A stretch of 64,000 bases of DNA from SLST01 sp964458555. Lineage in GTDB: Bacteria > Spirochaetota > Spirochaetia > DSM-27196 > SLST01. Location of the stretch: assembly GCA_964458555.1 (NCBI GenBank), contig CAYWJH010000001.1, positions 101,219 through 165,218 of the forward strand, given 5' to 3'. The position numbers and the translations under genes are program-made. The notes under the pieces were generated by a model. It did no database searches. It was not told where the DNA came from and was given only the letters and a program-made list of their open reading frames with translations. Positions 42,752-51,215 of this stretch are shown in pieces (position 1 is the first letter of the stretch; every line of letters begins with the position of its first letter).

Positions 42752-44827
42752 TCAGTACCCCAACAGCTCCTCGGCGTGCGGGAGCGGTGTCGGGCGGGAA
42801 ACGGCATAGCCCTGCGCGAAATCGACCCCGATCTCGCGCAGGTTCGTTCTGATCGACTCGTTGTGGACGTATTCGGCGATCGTCTTCATTCCCATCGCGT
42901 GCCCGATGTTGTTCACCGCCTCGACCATCGCGAGGTCTATCTCGTCGTTCTCGATGTCCTTGACGAACGACCCGTCGATCTTGAGGTAGTCGACCGGCAG
43001 GCGCTTGAGGTAGGAGAACGACGAGAACCCGTTGCCGAAGTCGTCGAGCGCGAACACCGCGCCGGCTTCCCGCAGCTTCGTGATGAGGCTGATCGCGCGG
43101 CCGAAGTTCTGAATCGCGCTCGTCTCGGTCACTTCGAAACAGAAGCTCGACGCCTCAACCTGCTGCTCGTCGAAGGTGCGCAGCATGTAGTCGAGCAGCG
43201 AGTCGTCGATCACCGACGCGCCGCTGAGGTTCACACAGATCAGTGGAATATCGATGCCCTTCTGTCTCGCCAGCGCCACGTACCGGCACGCGGCCGACAC
43301 GACCCACCGGTCGATCGACGGCATGAGCTTGTAGCGCTCGGCGGCGGTGATGAACTCGCCGGGCGAGACGAGTCCTCCGTCGTGGTCGCGGAGGCGCAGC
43401 AGGATCTCGTACTTCTCGCGATCTGTGGTCTCCGGCCCCCCGAGCGGCACGATGACCTGATGGTAGAGCGCGAAGCGGTCCTCTTCGAGCGCGTCGGTGA
43501 GGCGTGCGATCCACTGCATCTCGCCCTTGCGGCGCGCGAAGACGAAATCGGACGTCTTGTAGACCTCCACGCCGTTGCCGCCGTGCTCCTTTACCAGCGC
43601 GCACGCGTCGTCGCCGGCGGCCAAGACCTCGTTGACCGTGCTGCTGCCCGGGGCAACCGGCGCGACCCCGATGCTCACCGTCACGTTGTACGACTTCTCA
43701 TCCCAGACGAACTTCCGGTTGAGGAGCGCCACGAGCGACCTGGCGACCTCGGACCCACCGTCGAGGTCGACGTCGGTGACCACGACGCCGAACTGGTCGC
43801 CGCCGAGGCGCGCGAGAACGTGCTCGCGCTCTATGGACTCACCGATCGAGTCGGCGGTCTGGCAGAGCAGTTCGTCGCCGGCGAGATGGCCGCAGACGTC
43901 GTTGATGACCTTGAACTGGTCGATGTCGACGACGAGGAAGGCGTGCTCGCGGCCGGGATGGCCGTTGGTCTGAACGAGCCGCTCGAGCCGGGTGGCGAAT
44001 TCCTCGCGGTTGATCAGTCCGGTGAGCGCGTCGTGGCTCGCCTGGTAGCTCACCGTTTCGTTGAGCCGCTTGATGTCGGTGATGTCGTGGAACGCGAGCG
44101 TGACGCCCTCGAACTCGTCGCGGTCGCCGCGGATCTCGGCGAGGCTGCCCTCAATATGTATGCGCGCGCCGAACTTGTTCTCCAGGTACACCGACTCGAA
44201 GGATCTCGCGGCGCGCGCCTGGTCGTCGGGGTCGACGGGGATGACGATGCGCTCTCCGCTCGTGTCGGCGATGAGCGGGATCACCTCGTTGACCGGTTCG
44301 CCGCGGGCCTCGTCCTCCTTCCAGCCGGTAAGCGTCTCGGCGACCGGGTTCATGAACTGGATGACGCCCGCGCTGTCGGCCGCGACGATCGCGTCGCCGG
44401 CGCTGCGGAGGATCGACGAGAAGAGGCGCTCCTGGCGCAGCAACTCGCGCTCGACACGGCTCTTGTACAGCCCTATGTCGATCGTCGTGTGGAGCTCTCG
44501 TTCCTTGAACGGCTTGAGGACGTATCCGACCGGCTCTGCGATCTTCGCCCGCTGGATAGTCGCCTCATCCGCGTAGGCGGTGAGAAAGACGACCGGAATG
44601 CGGTGACGCCGACGGATCTCGGTCGCTGCGGTGATTCCGTCCGCCCCGCTGGAGAGCATGATGTCCATCAGTACGAGGTCTGGCAGCTCGGCCGACGCGA
44701 GCTCGATCGCGTCGGCCGCCTCGGAGGCCATGCCTACCACGTGGTAGCCGAACCGCTCGAGCCGGCGCTTGAGATCGAGTGCAATGATCCGTTCGTCCTC
44801 GACGATGAGGATGCGATCCTGTTCCAT
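42752..44827 (-). CDS. Response regulator with PAS, GGDEF and EAL domains
   Basis: A 691-residue cytosolic regulator of cyclic-di-GMP. Receiver at 1-125 (acidic pocket Glu10/Asp11, phospho-acceptor Asp55, Lys105). PAS at about 133-255. GGDEF at about 256-430, but the signature is GGDQF (342-346), which removes the catalytic acid, so cyclase activity is unlikely. EAL at about 440-691: EAL itself is EIL (474-476), while the other catalytic residues are present (NLSG 533, FEVTET 564, DDFG 595, KIDGSF 616, AEYV 651). It is therefore probably a phosphodiesterase with a regulatory GGDEF domain. It has a strong promoter and a near-leaderless start. Confidence 0.9.
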   Translation of the reverse strand: MEQDRILIVEDERIIALDLKRRLERFGYHVVGMASEAADAIELASAELPDLVLMDIMLSSGADGITAATEIRRRHRIPVVFLTAYADEATIQRAKIAEPVGYVLKPFKERELHTTIDIGLYKSRVERELLRQERLFSSILRSAGDAIVAADSAGVIQFMNPVAETLTGWKEDEARGEPVNEVIPLIADTSGERIVIPVDPDDQARAARSFESVYLENKFGARIHIEGSLAEIRGDRDEFEGVTLAFHDITDIKRLNETVSYQASHDALTGLINREEFATRLERLVQTNGHPGREHAFLVVDIDQFKVINDVCGHLAGDELLCQTADSIGESIEREHVLARLGGDQFGVVVTDVDLDGGSEVARSLVALLNRKFVWDEKSYNVTVSIGVAPVAPGSSTVNEVLAAGDDACALVKEHGGNGVEVYKTSDFVFARRKGEMQWIARLTDALEEDRFALYHQVIVPLGGPETTDREKYEILLRLRDHDGGLVSPGEFITAAERYKLMPSIDRWVVSAACRYVALARQKGIDIPLICVNLSGASVIDDSLLDYMLRTFDEQQVEASSFCFEVTETSAIQNFGRAISLITKLREAGAVFALDDFGNGFSSFSYLKRLPVDYLKIDGSFVKDIENDEIDLAMVEAVNNIGHAMGMKTIAEYVHNESIRTNLREIGVDFAQGYAVSRPTPLPHAEELLGY

Positions 44828-44837
44828 TACTCTTGCC

Positions 44838-44866
44838 AGTATACGGATTTTTCTCTAGATGTGCAA
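44838..44866 (-). promoter_or_regulatory. Strong promoter of the cyclic-di-GMP regulator
   Basis: TTGCAC (44861-44866) and TATACT (44838-44843) are 17 bases apart; the leader is about 4 bases. An AT-rich stretch with TTTTTAACAAAAC (about 44890-44910) lies upstream and may act as an UP element. Both hexamers are identical to those of the nqr operon promoter. Confidence 0.75.
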
Positions 44867-44956
44867 TATCGCAAGTAATGGAGAATTGTAAGTTTTTAAC
44901 AAAACATAGAGATCTGCGGGTCGACCTCGAAGGGTGAAACCCGGGGCACGCCGCCT

Positions 44957-44979
44957 GCCGGGCACCCGAGGTGCCCGGC
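44957..44979 (-). terminator. GC hairpin after the nqr operon
   Basis: GCCGGGCACC (44957-44966) and GGTGCCCGGC (44970-44979) form a perfect 10-base-pair stem with a 3-base loop, 5 bases after the last stop codon of the nqr-linked gene. No U-tract follows. With the promoter at 44838-44866 it accounts for most of the gap 44828-44984. Confidence 0.6.
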
Positions 44980-44984
44980 GGAAT

Positions 44985-45458
44985 CTACGAGTCCGGGTAG
45001 AGGACAGCCTTGATGTCGTGCGGGTCGAGTCTGAAGGGCGAGCCGTGACCCTCGAGGAAGCGGTATTTGTCCATGAGGTGGAGGCTGAGCTCGCTGTAGA
45101 GCAGTTGCCGATCGGTCTCCTTGCCGTCCCCGTCGAGGAGCGTGACCTGCGCGTTGACCTTCCGGTAGATCCCGTCCTCGAAGGGCGAGGCGAGGAATCC
45201 CCGCGCCTCGAAGACCTGGACGATCCACCTGCCGTCGACGGTGACCGGCTCGCCGAGCCCCTTACGTCCCTCCTCGAGGAGGTGGCGCATCCGCTCGACG
45301 GCCTCGTCGAAGTCGACGTGGAGCTGCTCCATCTTCGACTCGTCTTCGGAGATGATCTCGACGATGGGGCGCGTATCCTCGCCGAGAAAGCCGTCCGAGG
45401 TGATCACGCCCGGCTGCATGTTCGCCTGTGCCTTTGCGTATTCGGGTGACATTTTCAT
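44985..45458 (-). CDS. nqr-linked protein of unknown function
   Basis: A 157-residue soluble, acidic protein without signal peptide, cysteines or recognised motifs. It contains two alternating hydrophobic/acidic blocks (EQLHVDFDEAVERMRHLL and RKVNAQVTLLDGDGKETD). It begins 10 bases after nqrF on the same strand and is followed by a strong hairpin, so it is the last gene of the nqr operon. It could be an assembly or regulatory factor for the complex, but only location supports this. Confidence 0.6.
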   Translation of the reverse strand: MKMSPEYAKAQANMQPGVITSDGFLGEDTRPIVEIISEDESKMEQLHVDFDEAVERMRHLLEEGRKGLGEPVTVDGRWIVQVFEARGFLASPFEDGIYRKVNAQVTLLDGDGKETDRQLLYSELSLHLMDKYRFLEGHGSPFRLDPHDIKAVLYPDS

Positions 45459-45468
45459 ACGGCAGCTC

Positions 45469-46608
45469 CTACGCGAACTTGTCGAAGTAGATCTTGTCCT
45501 CGGACATCTCGAACTTTCTCATGACCGCCATACAGGCGTCAAGCATTCCGGGGCTGCCGCAGAGGTAGCCCTCGTGCGGCTGCTCCCGGTCGATGCTGTC
45601 GGTGAGGTAGCCGGCAAGCACCTCCGTGATGAGGCCCGTGGGCCCTGTCCACTCGTCCTCCTCCTGCGGCTCGCTGAGCGCCGGGACGAAGTGGAACTTC
45701 TCGTACTTCTCGTCGAGGCTGTAGAGCCAGTCGAGATAGAACATATCGCGCTTCGTCCGCGCGCCGAAGAAGTACCAGACTTCGCGCGTCTCGATCTCGC
45801 CGGTCTCGATCATGTGCTGGAAGATGCCCTTGAAGGGAGCCATCCCCGAGCCGCCGGCAACGCAGATCATCGTCGCGCCGGTATCCTTCACGTTGAACTC
45901 GCCGAACGGTGCGATCACGCGCAGCTTCTGCCCCTCCTCGAGGTGCTCGTGGACGTAGGACGTTACGATCCCCCCCGGTACGAGCCGGACGAGGAACTCG
46001 AGGTGATTCTTGTCGCTCGGCGGCGAGCTCATCGAGTACGCCCGCTGGGTGGGGCTCTTCACCTTGCCGTAGGGAGGCACCTCGAGCTGGCCGTACTGGC
46101 CGCAGACGAAGCTCGCTTCCTTGCCCTCGGGCAGCTTGACGTAGACTTCCTTGATGTCGTGCGTCACGGAGCGGACGCGCTCTACGGTCCCCTCGAACTG
46201 CTGGACGTTGAACAGCGCCTCGGGGATCTCGATCTCGAGATTCTCCTTGACCTTGATCTGGCAGGAGAGCCGGACGTTCTGATCGATCTCGTCCTTCTCG
46301 AGGTACGGGGTCTCGGTTGGCAGGTGCGGGCCCACGTCGCTCAAGACCTTGACCTTGCACGCGCCGCAGCTCCCGCGCCCTCCGCACGCGCTGGGGACGA
46401 AGATGCCGCTCTCTGCGAGCGTCTGCAGCAGCGGCGCGCCGCCCTTGATGTCGAGCTGACGCTTGCCTCCGTTGATATCGATCACGAGGTCGCCGTAGTT
46501 GTTGACGATCTTGTCGGTGATCGAGATCAGCGCCCCGAGGACCGCGCTGATACCGGCGATCGAGAGCGGGGCGACGAATGCCTGTAGGATGACTGGTGTG
46601 TTCTCCAT
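45469..46608 (-). CDS. nqrF: Na+-translocating NADH:quinone oxidoreductase subunit F
   Basis: A 379-residue electron-input subunit of the sodium-pumping NADH dehydrogenase. One N-terminal membrane helix (about 8-27). A ferredoxin domain follows, with the 2Fe-2S ligands in ACGGRGSCGACKV (Cys70, Cys76, Cys79 region) and a fourth Cys in RLSCQIK. Then comes an FAD domain (RAYSMSSPPS, about 205) and an NADH domain (CVAGGSGMAPFKGIF, about 262; YLCGSPGMLDACM near the C-terminus). The protein takes hydride from NADH and passes electrons to the membrane subunits. Length and layout match NqrF. GAGGGAGA precedes the ATG. Confidence 0.95.
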   Translation of the reverse strand: MENTPVILQAFVAPLSIAGISAVLGALISITDKIVNNYGDLVIDINGGKRQLDIKGGAPLLQTLAESGIFVPSACGGRGSCGACKVKVLSDVGPHLPTETPYLEKDEIDQNVRLSCQIKVKENLEIEIPEALFNVQQFEGTVERVRSVTHDIKEVYVKLPEGKEASFVCGQYGQLEVPPYGKVKSPTQRAYSMSSPPSDKNHLEFLVRLVPGGIVTSYVHEHLEEGQKLRVIAPFGEFNVKDTGATMICVAGGSGMAPFKGIFQHMIETGEIETREVWYFFGARTKRDMFYLDWLYSLDEKYEKFHFVPALSEPQEEDEWTGPTGLITEVLAGYLTDSIDREQPHEGYLCGSPGMLDACMAVMRKFEMSEDKIYFDKFA

Positions 46609-46626
46609 GCTGTCTCCCTCGTAGCC

Positions 46627-47217
46627 CTACTGGACCTGCAGCATGCCGCTGAAGCCCATGAAGGCCATGGCCATGAAGCCGATCGTGATCATCGTGATCC
46701 CGGCGCCCTTGAGGCCCGCGGGTACCGGCGCGCGCTCGACCTTCTTGCGGATCGCCGACAGCGCCATGATCGCGAGCCACCACCCGAGGCCGCTGCCGAG
46801 GCCGAAGATGACCGTCTGCCAGAAGTTGTAGTCGCGGATCTCCATGAACAGCGACACGCCGAGGATCGCGCAGTTGACCGTGATGAGCGGCAGGAAGATG
46901 CCCAGGTTCATGTAGAGCGTCTGGCTGACGCGGTCGATGATCATTTCGAGCATCTGCACCACCGCCGCGATGACGATGATGAACACGATATAGCGCAGAT
47001 AGACGAGCCCGAGCTCGGTCAGCAGCTGCAGCACGAGCCAGTTGACCGCGGTGGTGACCGTGAGTACGACGGTTACGGCGAGCCCGAGTCCGTTCGAGCT
47101 CTTCATGTCCTTCGAAATGGAGATGAACGAGCACATGCCCAGGAAGTTTGCCAGGAGGATGTTGCTCGTGAAGATGGACGCGAAGAAGAGTGAGAATGGG
47201 TTCAGTACCGGTGTCAT
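46627..47217 (-). CDS. nqrE: Na+-translocating NADH:quinone oxidoreductase subunit E
   Basis: A 196-residue inner-membrane subunit of six helices, including SLFFASIFTSNILLANFLGMC near the start with the conserved Cys that helps bind the membrane iron centre, and LITVNCAILGVSLFM with the matching second Cys. NqrE and NqrD form the pseudo-symmetric sodium channel core. It starts at the ATG at 47217, overlapping the nqrD stop as ATGA. The order nqrD-nqrE-nqrF matches the family operon. Confidence 0.93.
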   Translation of the reverse strand: MTPVLNPFSLFFASIFTSNILLANFLGMCSFISISKDMKSSNGLGLAVTVVLTVTTAVNWLVLQLLTELGLVYLRYIVFIIVIAAVVQMLEMIIDRVSQTLYMNLGIFLPLITVNCAILGVSLFMEIRDYNFWQTVIFGLGSGLGWWLAIMALSAIRKKVERAPVPAGLKGAGITMITIGFMAMAFMGFSGMLQVQ

Positions 47218-47831
47218 GCGGGTGCTCCTTCTCTGTTCATTGCCGTCTTCCCTGCCCAGATGATGATCCCCAGCAGGAAGAAGGCACTTGGCGGCATAAC
47301 CATGATCGTCCACGGCACGAAGGCGTCGGGCAGGATCTGGAAGCCAAACAGCGTGCCGAATCCGAGGAGCTCGCGGAAGACCGCGATCACCATAAGCACG
47401 CCCATGTACCCGAGACCGCTCGTTACGCCGTCCCAGAGGCTCGGGATCGGGTCGTTGCTCTGCGCGAACGCCTCGGCGCGGCCCATGATGATGCAGTTCG
47501 TGATGATGAGACCGACGTACGGTCCGAGGTTCTTGCTGATTTCCGGCAGGTACGCCTTGAGGACGATATCCACGATGATGACGTAGAAGGCGATGATCAG
47601 CGTCTGCACCATCATGCGCACCTTGCGCGGCATGAAGCGCTTCAGAAGCGAGACGGTGAGGTTCGACATGCCCGTCACGAACGTCACGCCGATCGTCATG
47701 ATCGCGGTGTTCGTGAGGAGGTTCGTCACCGCGAGCGCGGAGCAGATGCCGAGCACCTGCATGAAGATCGGGTTACTGGTCCAGAGGTTGTTCTTCAGGA
47801 TCGCCCCCGGTCTCGTATCGACATCGCTCAT
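47214..47831 (-). CDS. nqrD: Na+-translocating NADH:quinone oxidoreductase subunit D
   Basis: A 205-residue inner-membrane subunit, the pseudo-symmetric partner of NqrE. It has six hydrophobic segments and the conserved cysteines in VLGICSALAVTN and LIITNCIIMGRAEAFA. Its start is the ATG at 47831 (MSDVDTRPG), overlapping the nqrC stop as ATGA. It ends in a positively charged tail (KTAMNREGAPA). Confidence 0.93.
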   Translation of the reverse strand: MSDVDTRPGAILKNNLWTSNPIFMQVLGICSALAVTNLLTNTAIMTIGVTFVTGMSNLTVSLLKRFMPRKVRMMVQTLIIAFYVIIVDIVLKAYLPEISKNLGPYVGLIITNCIIMGRAEAFAQSNDPIPSLWDGVTSGLGYMGVLMVIAVFRELLGFGTLFGFQILPDAFVPWTIMVMPPSAFFLLGIIIWAGKTAMNREGAPA

Positions 47832-48457
47832 ACGTTCCCCCCTGCAATCTCGTCGAGCTGCTGCTGAATCTCTTCCGACTGCAGCTGCTCGAGCTCGTTG
47901 TTCACGATGGCCTCCATCGAATCGCTCGTGCGAGTCGCACCGGTGATCCCGTCGATGACGCCGTTGTCCCTGTCGGGGTCGCCGTCGCCCTCGAGCGCGC
48001 GGACTTCGATCCCTCCTTGGGGGATTCTCTCGCCCTCGAACTGCGACGTGAACCACGCCTCGTTGATGCGTCCCCCGAGTCCCGGGGTCTCGTTGTCGTC
48101 GACGATTTCGATGCCCACGATTTCCTCGAAGTCGGAGGTGACCGCGAGGACGCCGGAGATCGTGCCCCAGAGGCCCGCGCCCGCGAATTCCTTCGCGTAG
48201 ACCGCGCGCCCATCCACCGAGCCGACGTAGAGGCCGCTTTCGGCGTCGCCTGAGACCTCGGCGAACTCGGACTGGACCTCGTCGGCCCCCTCGGCCTCGA
48301 TACCCATCGCCGAGAGGATCGCCCCCTGCCGTGCGAGCTCCTGATTGAGCTCGACACGCTCGACGGTAGCCTGGTTCGTCATCGACAGCAGGAACACGAA
48401 GGCGAAGCTCACGATGAAGATAAAGATGATCGTGTAGGTCGTTCCTTCCTTGTTCAT
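47828..48457 (-). CDS. nqrC: Na+-translocating NADH:quinone oxidoreductase subunit C
   Basis: A 209-residue subunit with one N-terminal membrane helix (about 7-28) and a periplasmic FMN-binding domain. The Thr that carries covalent FMN is in ITGATRTSDSME (about residue 173), the [S/T]GATxT motif. The helix and domain order match NqrC, though the protein is shorter than the roughly 260 residues of Vibrio NqrC. The ATG follows the nqrB TAG directly. FMN attachment would need an ApbE flavin transferase, which is not in this window. Confidence 0.9.
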   Translation of the reverse strand: MNKEGTTYTIIFIFIVSFAFVFLLSMTNQATVERVELNQELARQGAILSAMGIEAEGADEVQSEFAEVSGDAESGLYVGSVDGRAVYAKEFAGAGLWGTISGVLAVTSDFEEIVGIEIVDDNETPGLGGRINEAWFTSQFEGERIPQGGIEVRALEGDGDPDRDNGVIDGITGATRTSDSMEAIVNNELEQLQSEEIQQQLDEIAGGNV

Positions 48458-49447
48458 CTATCTGCCTCCTCCACTCGTGGCGGTCTGCGGCTTCGCGCCG
48501 CCCTTGGTCGACGCGGGCTTCTTCTTCGGCTTGGCTTTGGGCATGATCTCGTCGAGCAGGCTCGCGAAGACGTTGCCGAGCAGGATGCCGAAGCTCGTTC
48601 CCTCCGGGAAGCCGGCGAACACTCGGATGAGGACCGTGGTGCCGCCGATGATCACGCCGTAGAGCCACTGGCTGCCCGGCTTGTTCGGGGCGCTCACCGG
48701 ATCGGTGGTCATGAACACCACGACGTACATCAGGCTGCCGCTCATCAGCGCGAGGTGCGGCACGAGCTCGGAGAGGCCGGTGAAGTAGAAGACCGTGTGG
48801 AGGACGGCCGCGGTGAGAAAGGTCGAAACCATCAGTCGCCACTGAGCGGTCTTGGTCACGATGTAGTAGATGGCCGCGATGAGGATGAGCCAGATCGCGC
48901 TCTCGCCCATGCTGCCCATCCGGAAGCCGAAGAACAGCTGCCAGAAGTCGAGAACCTCCGCCGCGCCGGTGCGCATCAGGTCCAGCGGTGTAGCCGAGGA
49001 GACCGCGTCGGCCCCGAGCCCGAAGGCGTCCATGATGAAGCCCGGGACCCTCGGCTCGGCCCAGCTCTGCTGCAGCTGAACCGGGAAGCTGATGTAGACG
49101 AACAGTCGGCCGGTGATCGCCGGGTTGAATACGTTGCGCCCGAAGCCGCCGAAGACTTCCTTACCAATGGCCACTGCAAAGATGATACCGATCGCCGCAA
49201 CCCAGAACGGTACCATCGGCGGCAGCGATAGTCCGTAGAGCAGCGCCGTCACGATCACCGCCTCGCTCACCTTCTTACCGCGTGCGCGCTCGAAGAGCCA
49301 CTCGGTGGCGACGGCGAGCACGAGGACCATCGCGTTGATGGCCAGGACCCGCCAGCCGTAGAGGTAGGTTGCGAAGACCAGCAGAACCAGCAGCGCGCCG
49401 ACCACACGACGCATAATGAGCTGTTTCTGGAAGATGTTTTCGATCAC
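48458..49447 (-). CDS. nqrB: Na+-translocating NADH:quinone oxidoreductase subunit B
   Basis: A 329-residue inner-membrane subunit of about nine helices. The covalent FMN site appears as SSATPLDLMR (about residues 150-159), and the downstream TTDPVSAPNKPG block is typical of the NQR2/RnfD family. It is shorter than Vibrio NqrB (about 415 residues): the N-terminal extension that would contact NqrA is nearly missing and the C-terminus is a Lys/Ala/Gly-rich tail. The GTG at 49447 has GGGGGGA upstream. It leads the operon; no nqrA precedes it. Confidence 0.88.
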   Translation of the reverse strand: MIENIFQKQLIMRRVVGALLVLLVFATYLYGWRVLAINAMVLVLAVATEWLFERARGKKVSEAVIVTALLYGLSLPPMVPFWVAAIGIIFAVAIGKEVFGGFGRNVFNPAITGRLFVYISFPVQLQQSWAEPRVPGFIMDAFGLGADAVSSATPLDLMRTGAAEVLDFWQLFFGFRMGSMGESAIWLILIAAIYYIVTKTAQWRLMVSTFLTAAVLHTVFYFTGLSELVPHLALMSGSLMYVVVFMTTDPVSAPNKPGSQWLYGVIIGGTTVLIRVFAGFPEGTSFGILLGNVFASLLDEIMPKAKPKKKPASTKGGAKPQTATSGGGR

Positions 49448-49526
49448 AAGTCCCCCCGTTTGAATGAACTGCCTTGCCTACCAGCCTTATAGATACCGGA
49501 GAATCGATACTTCCGTATCCATTAGC

Positions 49527-49555
49527 AGTATACTCATCAAATGCTCCGGGTGCAA
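49527..49555 (-). promoter_or_regulatory. Promoter of the nqr operon
   Basis: TTGCAC (49550-49555) and TATACT (49527-49532) are 17 bases apart; transcription should start near 49520 with a leader of about 73 bases. The first part of the leader (49492-49520) can fold into an imperfect hairpin (GATACGGA with TCCGGTATC). Confidence 0.75.
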
Positions 49556-49624
49556 AGGCTCACGCTCATCATATCCGCACTTTGGACGTCGATCAAACCG
49601 CTGGAGGTACCCGAGCGACGCAGG

Positions 49625-49652
49625 TTGCAAATCGGGAGCGAATTATTACATT
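49625..49652 (+). promoter_or_regulatory. Probable promoter of the PDH operon
   Basis: TTGCAA (49625-49630) and TACATT (49647-49652) are 16 bases apart, about 77 bases before the first gene of the operon, which has a GAGGAGGAG site. Together with the nqr promoter this accounts for the 282-base gap 49448-49729; I see nothing else there. Confidence 0.45.
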
Positions 49653-49729
49653 GTAGGCATCGCGAGCGCATATCCAGTTTGTACCCTCCGGTCTCCAGCA
49701 CCGGGTGCGCTTCCACAGAGGAGGAGGAG

Positions 49730-50182
49730 ATGGACTCAAGATCGATGTTGGACGCGCTCGAACGCGTCCTGGAGGCCTCGAAGATCGCGGTCCTGGCCAC
49801 GGTCGATCCCGACGGCGCCCCGCACATGCGTTGGATGACACCCGCCGTCGTCCGTGGCCGGGAGGGATTCCTGTACGCGGTCACCTCGCCCGAGTTCGAG
49901 AAGACCGGGCAGATCGACGGGAACCCGCGCGTGCAATGGATGCTGCAGAGCAAGAGCCTCGACGAGATCGTGACGACTCGCGGCACGATGGGCATCATCG
50001 ACAACCCGTCGGTCAAGGCCGAGGTGCTCGAAGCGATCGGCGGACACCTGTCGACCTTCTGGAAGATGAACCCCGACGAATCGAAGATGGTCGTGCTCGA
50101 GACCATTTTGGAGGATATCAAGTACGTAAAGCCGGTGACCGGCGAACGGCACGAGATCAAGCTCGGGGGTGGCAATGGCTAA
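49730..50182 (+). CDS. Pyridoxamine 5'-phosphate oxidase-family flavin-binding protein
   Basis: A 150-residue split-barrel protein of the PNPO-like/general stress protein 26 group. The N-terminal block SKIAVLATVDPDGAPHMRWMTPAV and the later SPEFEKTGQIDGNPRVQWML fit the flavin-binding fold. True PNPO is longer, so a vitamin B6 role is not supported; members bind FMN or F420 or have unknown roles. GAGGAGGAG precedes the ATG. Its stop overlaps the pdhA start by 8 bases, so it is the first gene of the PDH operon. Confidence 0.75.
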   Translation: MDSRSMLDALERVLEASKIAVLATVDPDGAPHMRWMTPAVVRGREGFLYAVTSPEFEKTGQIDGNPRVQWMLQSKSLDEIVTTRGTMGIIDNPSVKAEVLEAIGGHLSTFWKMNPDESKMVVLETILEDIKYVKPVTGERHEIKLGGGNG

Positions 50183-51203
50183 GGCGAAGGTGGAGACGGA
50201 CGTACAGACGGTGAAGGGCGTCGGGAAGCACGACAAGGACTTCCTGATGCCGATTCTGAGGCGGATGCTTCGGATCCGGCGTTTCGAGGAGAAGGCCGCG
50301 CAGATGTACGGTCTTCGCAAGATAGGCGGGTTCTGCCACCTGTACAACGGTCAGGAGGCGGTGGCCGTAGGGGCGATCAACGCGCTCGACCTCAAGCGCG
50401 ACTACGTGCTCACCGCGTACCGCGACCACGGCCACGCGCTCGCGGTCGGAATGGAGCCGCGGTCGGTGATGGCCGAGCTCTACGGAAAGATCACCGGGTG
50501 TTCGCGCGGCAAGGGCGGCTCGATGCACATGTTCGACGTCGAGAAGCACTTCCTCGGGGGCAACGGCATCGTCGGGGCGCAGATTCCCATGGCGACCGGC
50601 GTCGCCTTCTCGCAGATGTACCGGGCGAAGGTCCTCAATCAGAAGGACACCGGCGTCACGCTCTGCTTCTTCGGCGACGGCGCGATCCACCAGGGTGCGT
50701 TTCACGAATCGCTCAACCTCGCTTCGGTGTGGAAGCTTCCGGCGATCTACATCGTCGAGAACAATCAGTTCGGCATGGGGACGGCGGTCAAGCGCGTCTC
50801 TGCGGTCGAGGACTTCGCCGTGAAGGCCACCGGGTACGACATGCCCGGTATGACGCTCGACGGCATGAACGTCATCGCCGTGCACGACGGCATCAAGGCG
50901 GCCGCCGAGCAGGCGAAGAAGGACGAGACGCCCATCCTGATTGACATCAAGACGTACCGCTACAAGGGCCACTCGATGAGCGACCCGGCGAAGTACCGCA
51001 CGCGCGACGAGCTCGAGGCGTACCAGCAGCAGGACCCCATCCTCGTACTGAAGGCGGTGATGCAGGAAGCCGGCATGCTCGACGACGACGAGTACAAGAA
51101 GATCGACGACGAGATGAAGGCCGAAGTCCAGGAAGCCGTCGATTTCGCCGAGTCGAGCGATGAGCCCGCGCTCGAGACCATGTACGAAGACATCTACGCG
51201 TAA
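50175..51203 (+). CDS. pdhA: Pyruvate dehydrogenase E1 component, alpha subunit
   Basis: A 342-residue thiamine-diphosphate enzyme subunit. GDGAIHQGAFHESLNLASVWK (about residues 171-191) with ENNQFGMGT is the cofactor motif, and RGKGGSMHMFD with GGNGIVGAQIP are E1 alpha blocks. SMSDPAKYRTRDEL near residue 265 matches the phosphorylation-loop region of PDH E1 alpha. With E1 beta, E2 and E3 following in order, pyruvate is the likely substrate. The ATG at 50175 is 6 bases after an in-frame GTG and has GGGGGTG upstream. Confidence 0.93.
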   Translation: MAKAKVETDVQTVKGVGKHDKDFLMPILRRMLRIRRFEEKAAQMYGLRKIGGFCHLYNGQEAVAVGAINALDLKRDYVLTAYRDHGHALAVGMEPRSVMAELYGKITGCSRGKGGSMHMFDVEKHFLGGNGIVGAQIPMATGVAFSQMYRAKVLNQKDTGVTLCFFGDGAIHQGAFHESLNLASVWKLPAIYIVENNQFGMGTAVKRVSAVEDFAVKATGYDMPGMTLDGMNVIAVHDGIKAAAEQAKKDETPILIDIKTYRYKGHSMSDPAKYRTRDELEAYQQQDPILVLKAVMQEAGMLDDDEYKKIDDEMKAEVQEAVDFAESSDEPALETMYEDIYA

Positions 51204-51215
51204 GGAGCCCGCGGT

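Noticed and set aside
45469..49447. Rnf complex instead of Nqr
   Set aside because: The last subunit is NqrF, with 2Fe-2S, FAD and NADH domains; RnfB, RnfC and RnfG-type genes are not present.
49730..50182. True pyridoxamine-phosphate oxidase (pdxH)
   Set aside because: The protein is too short and lacks the PdxH C-terminal block; only the split-barrel family call is safe.
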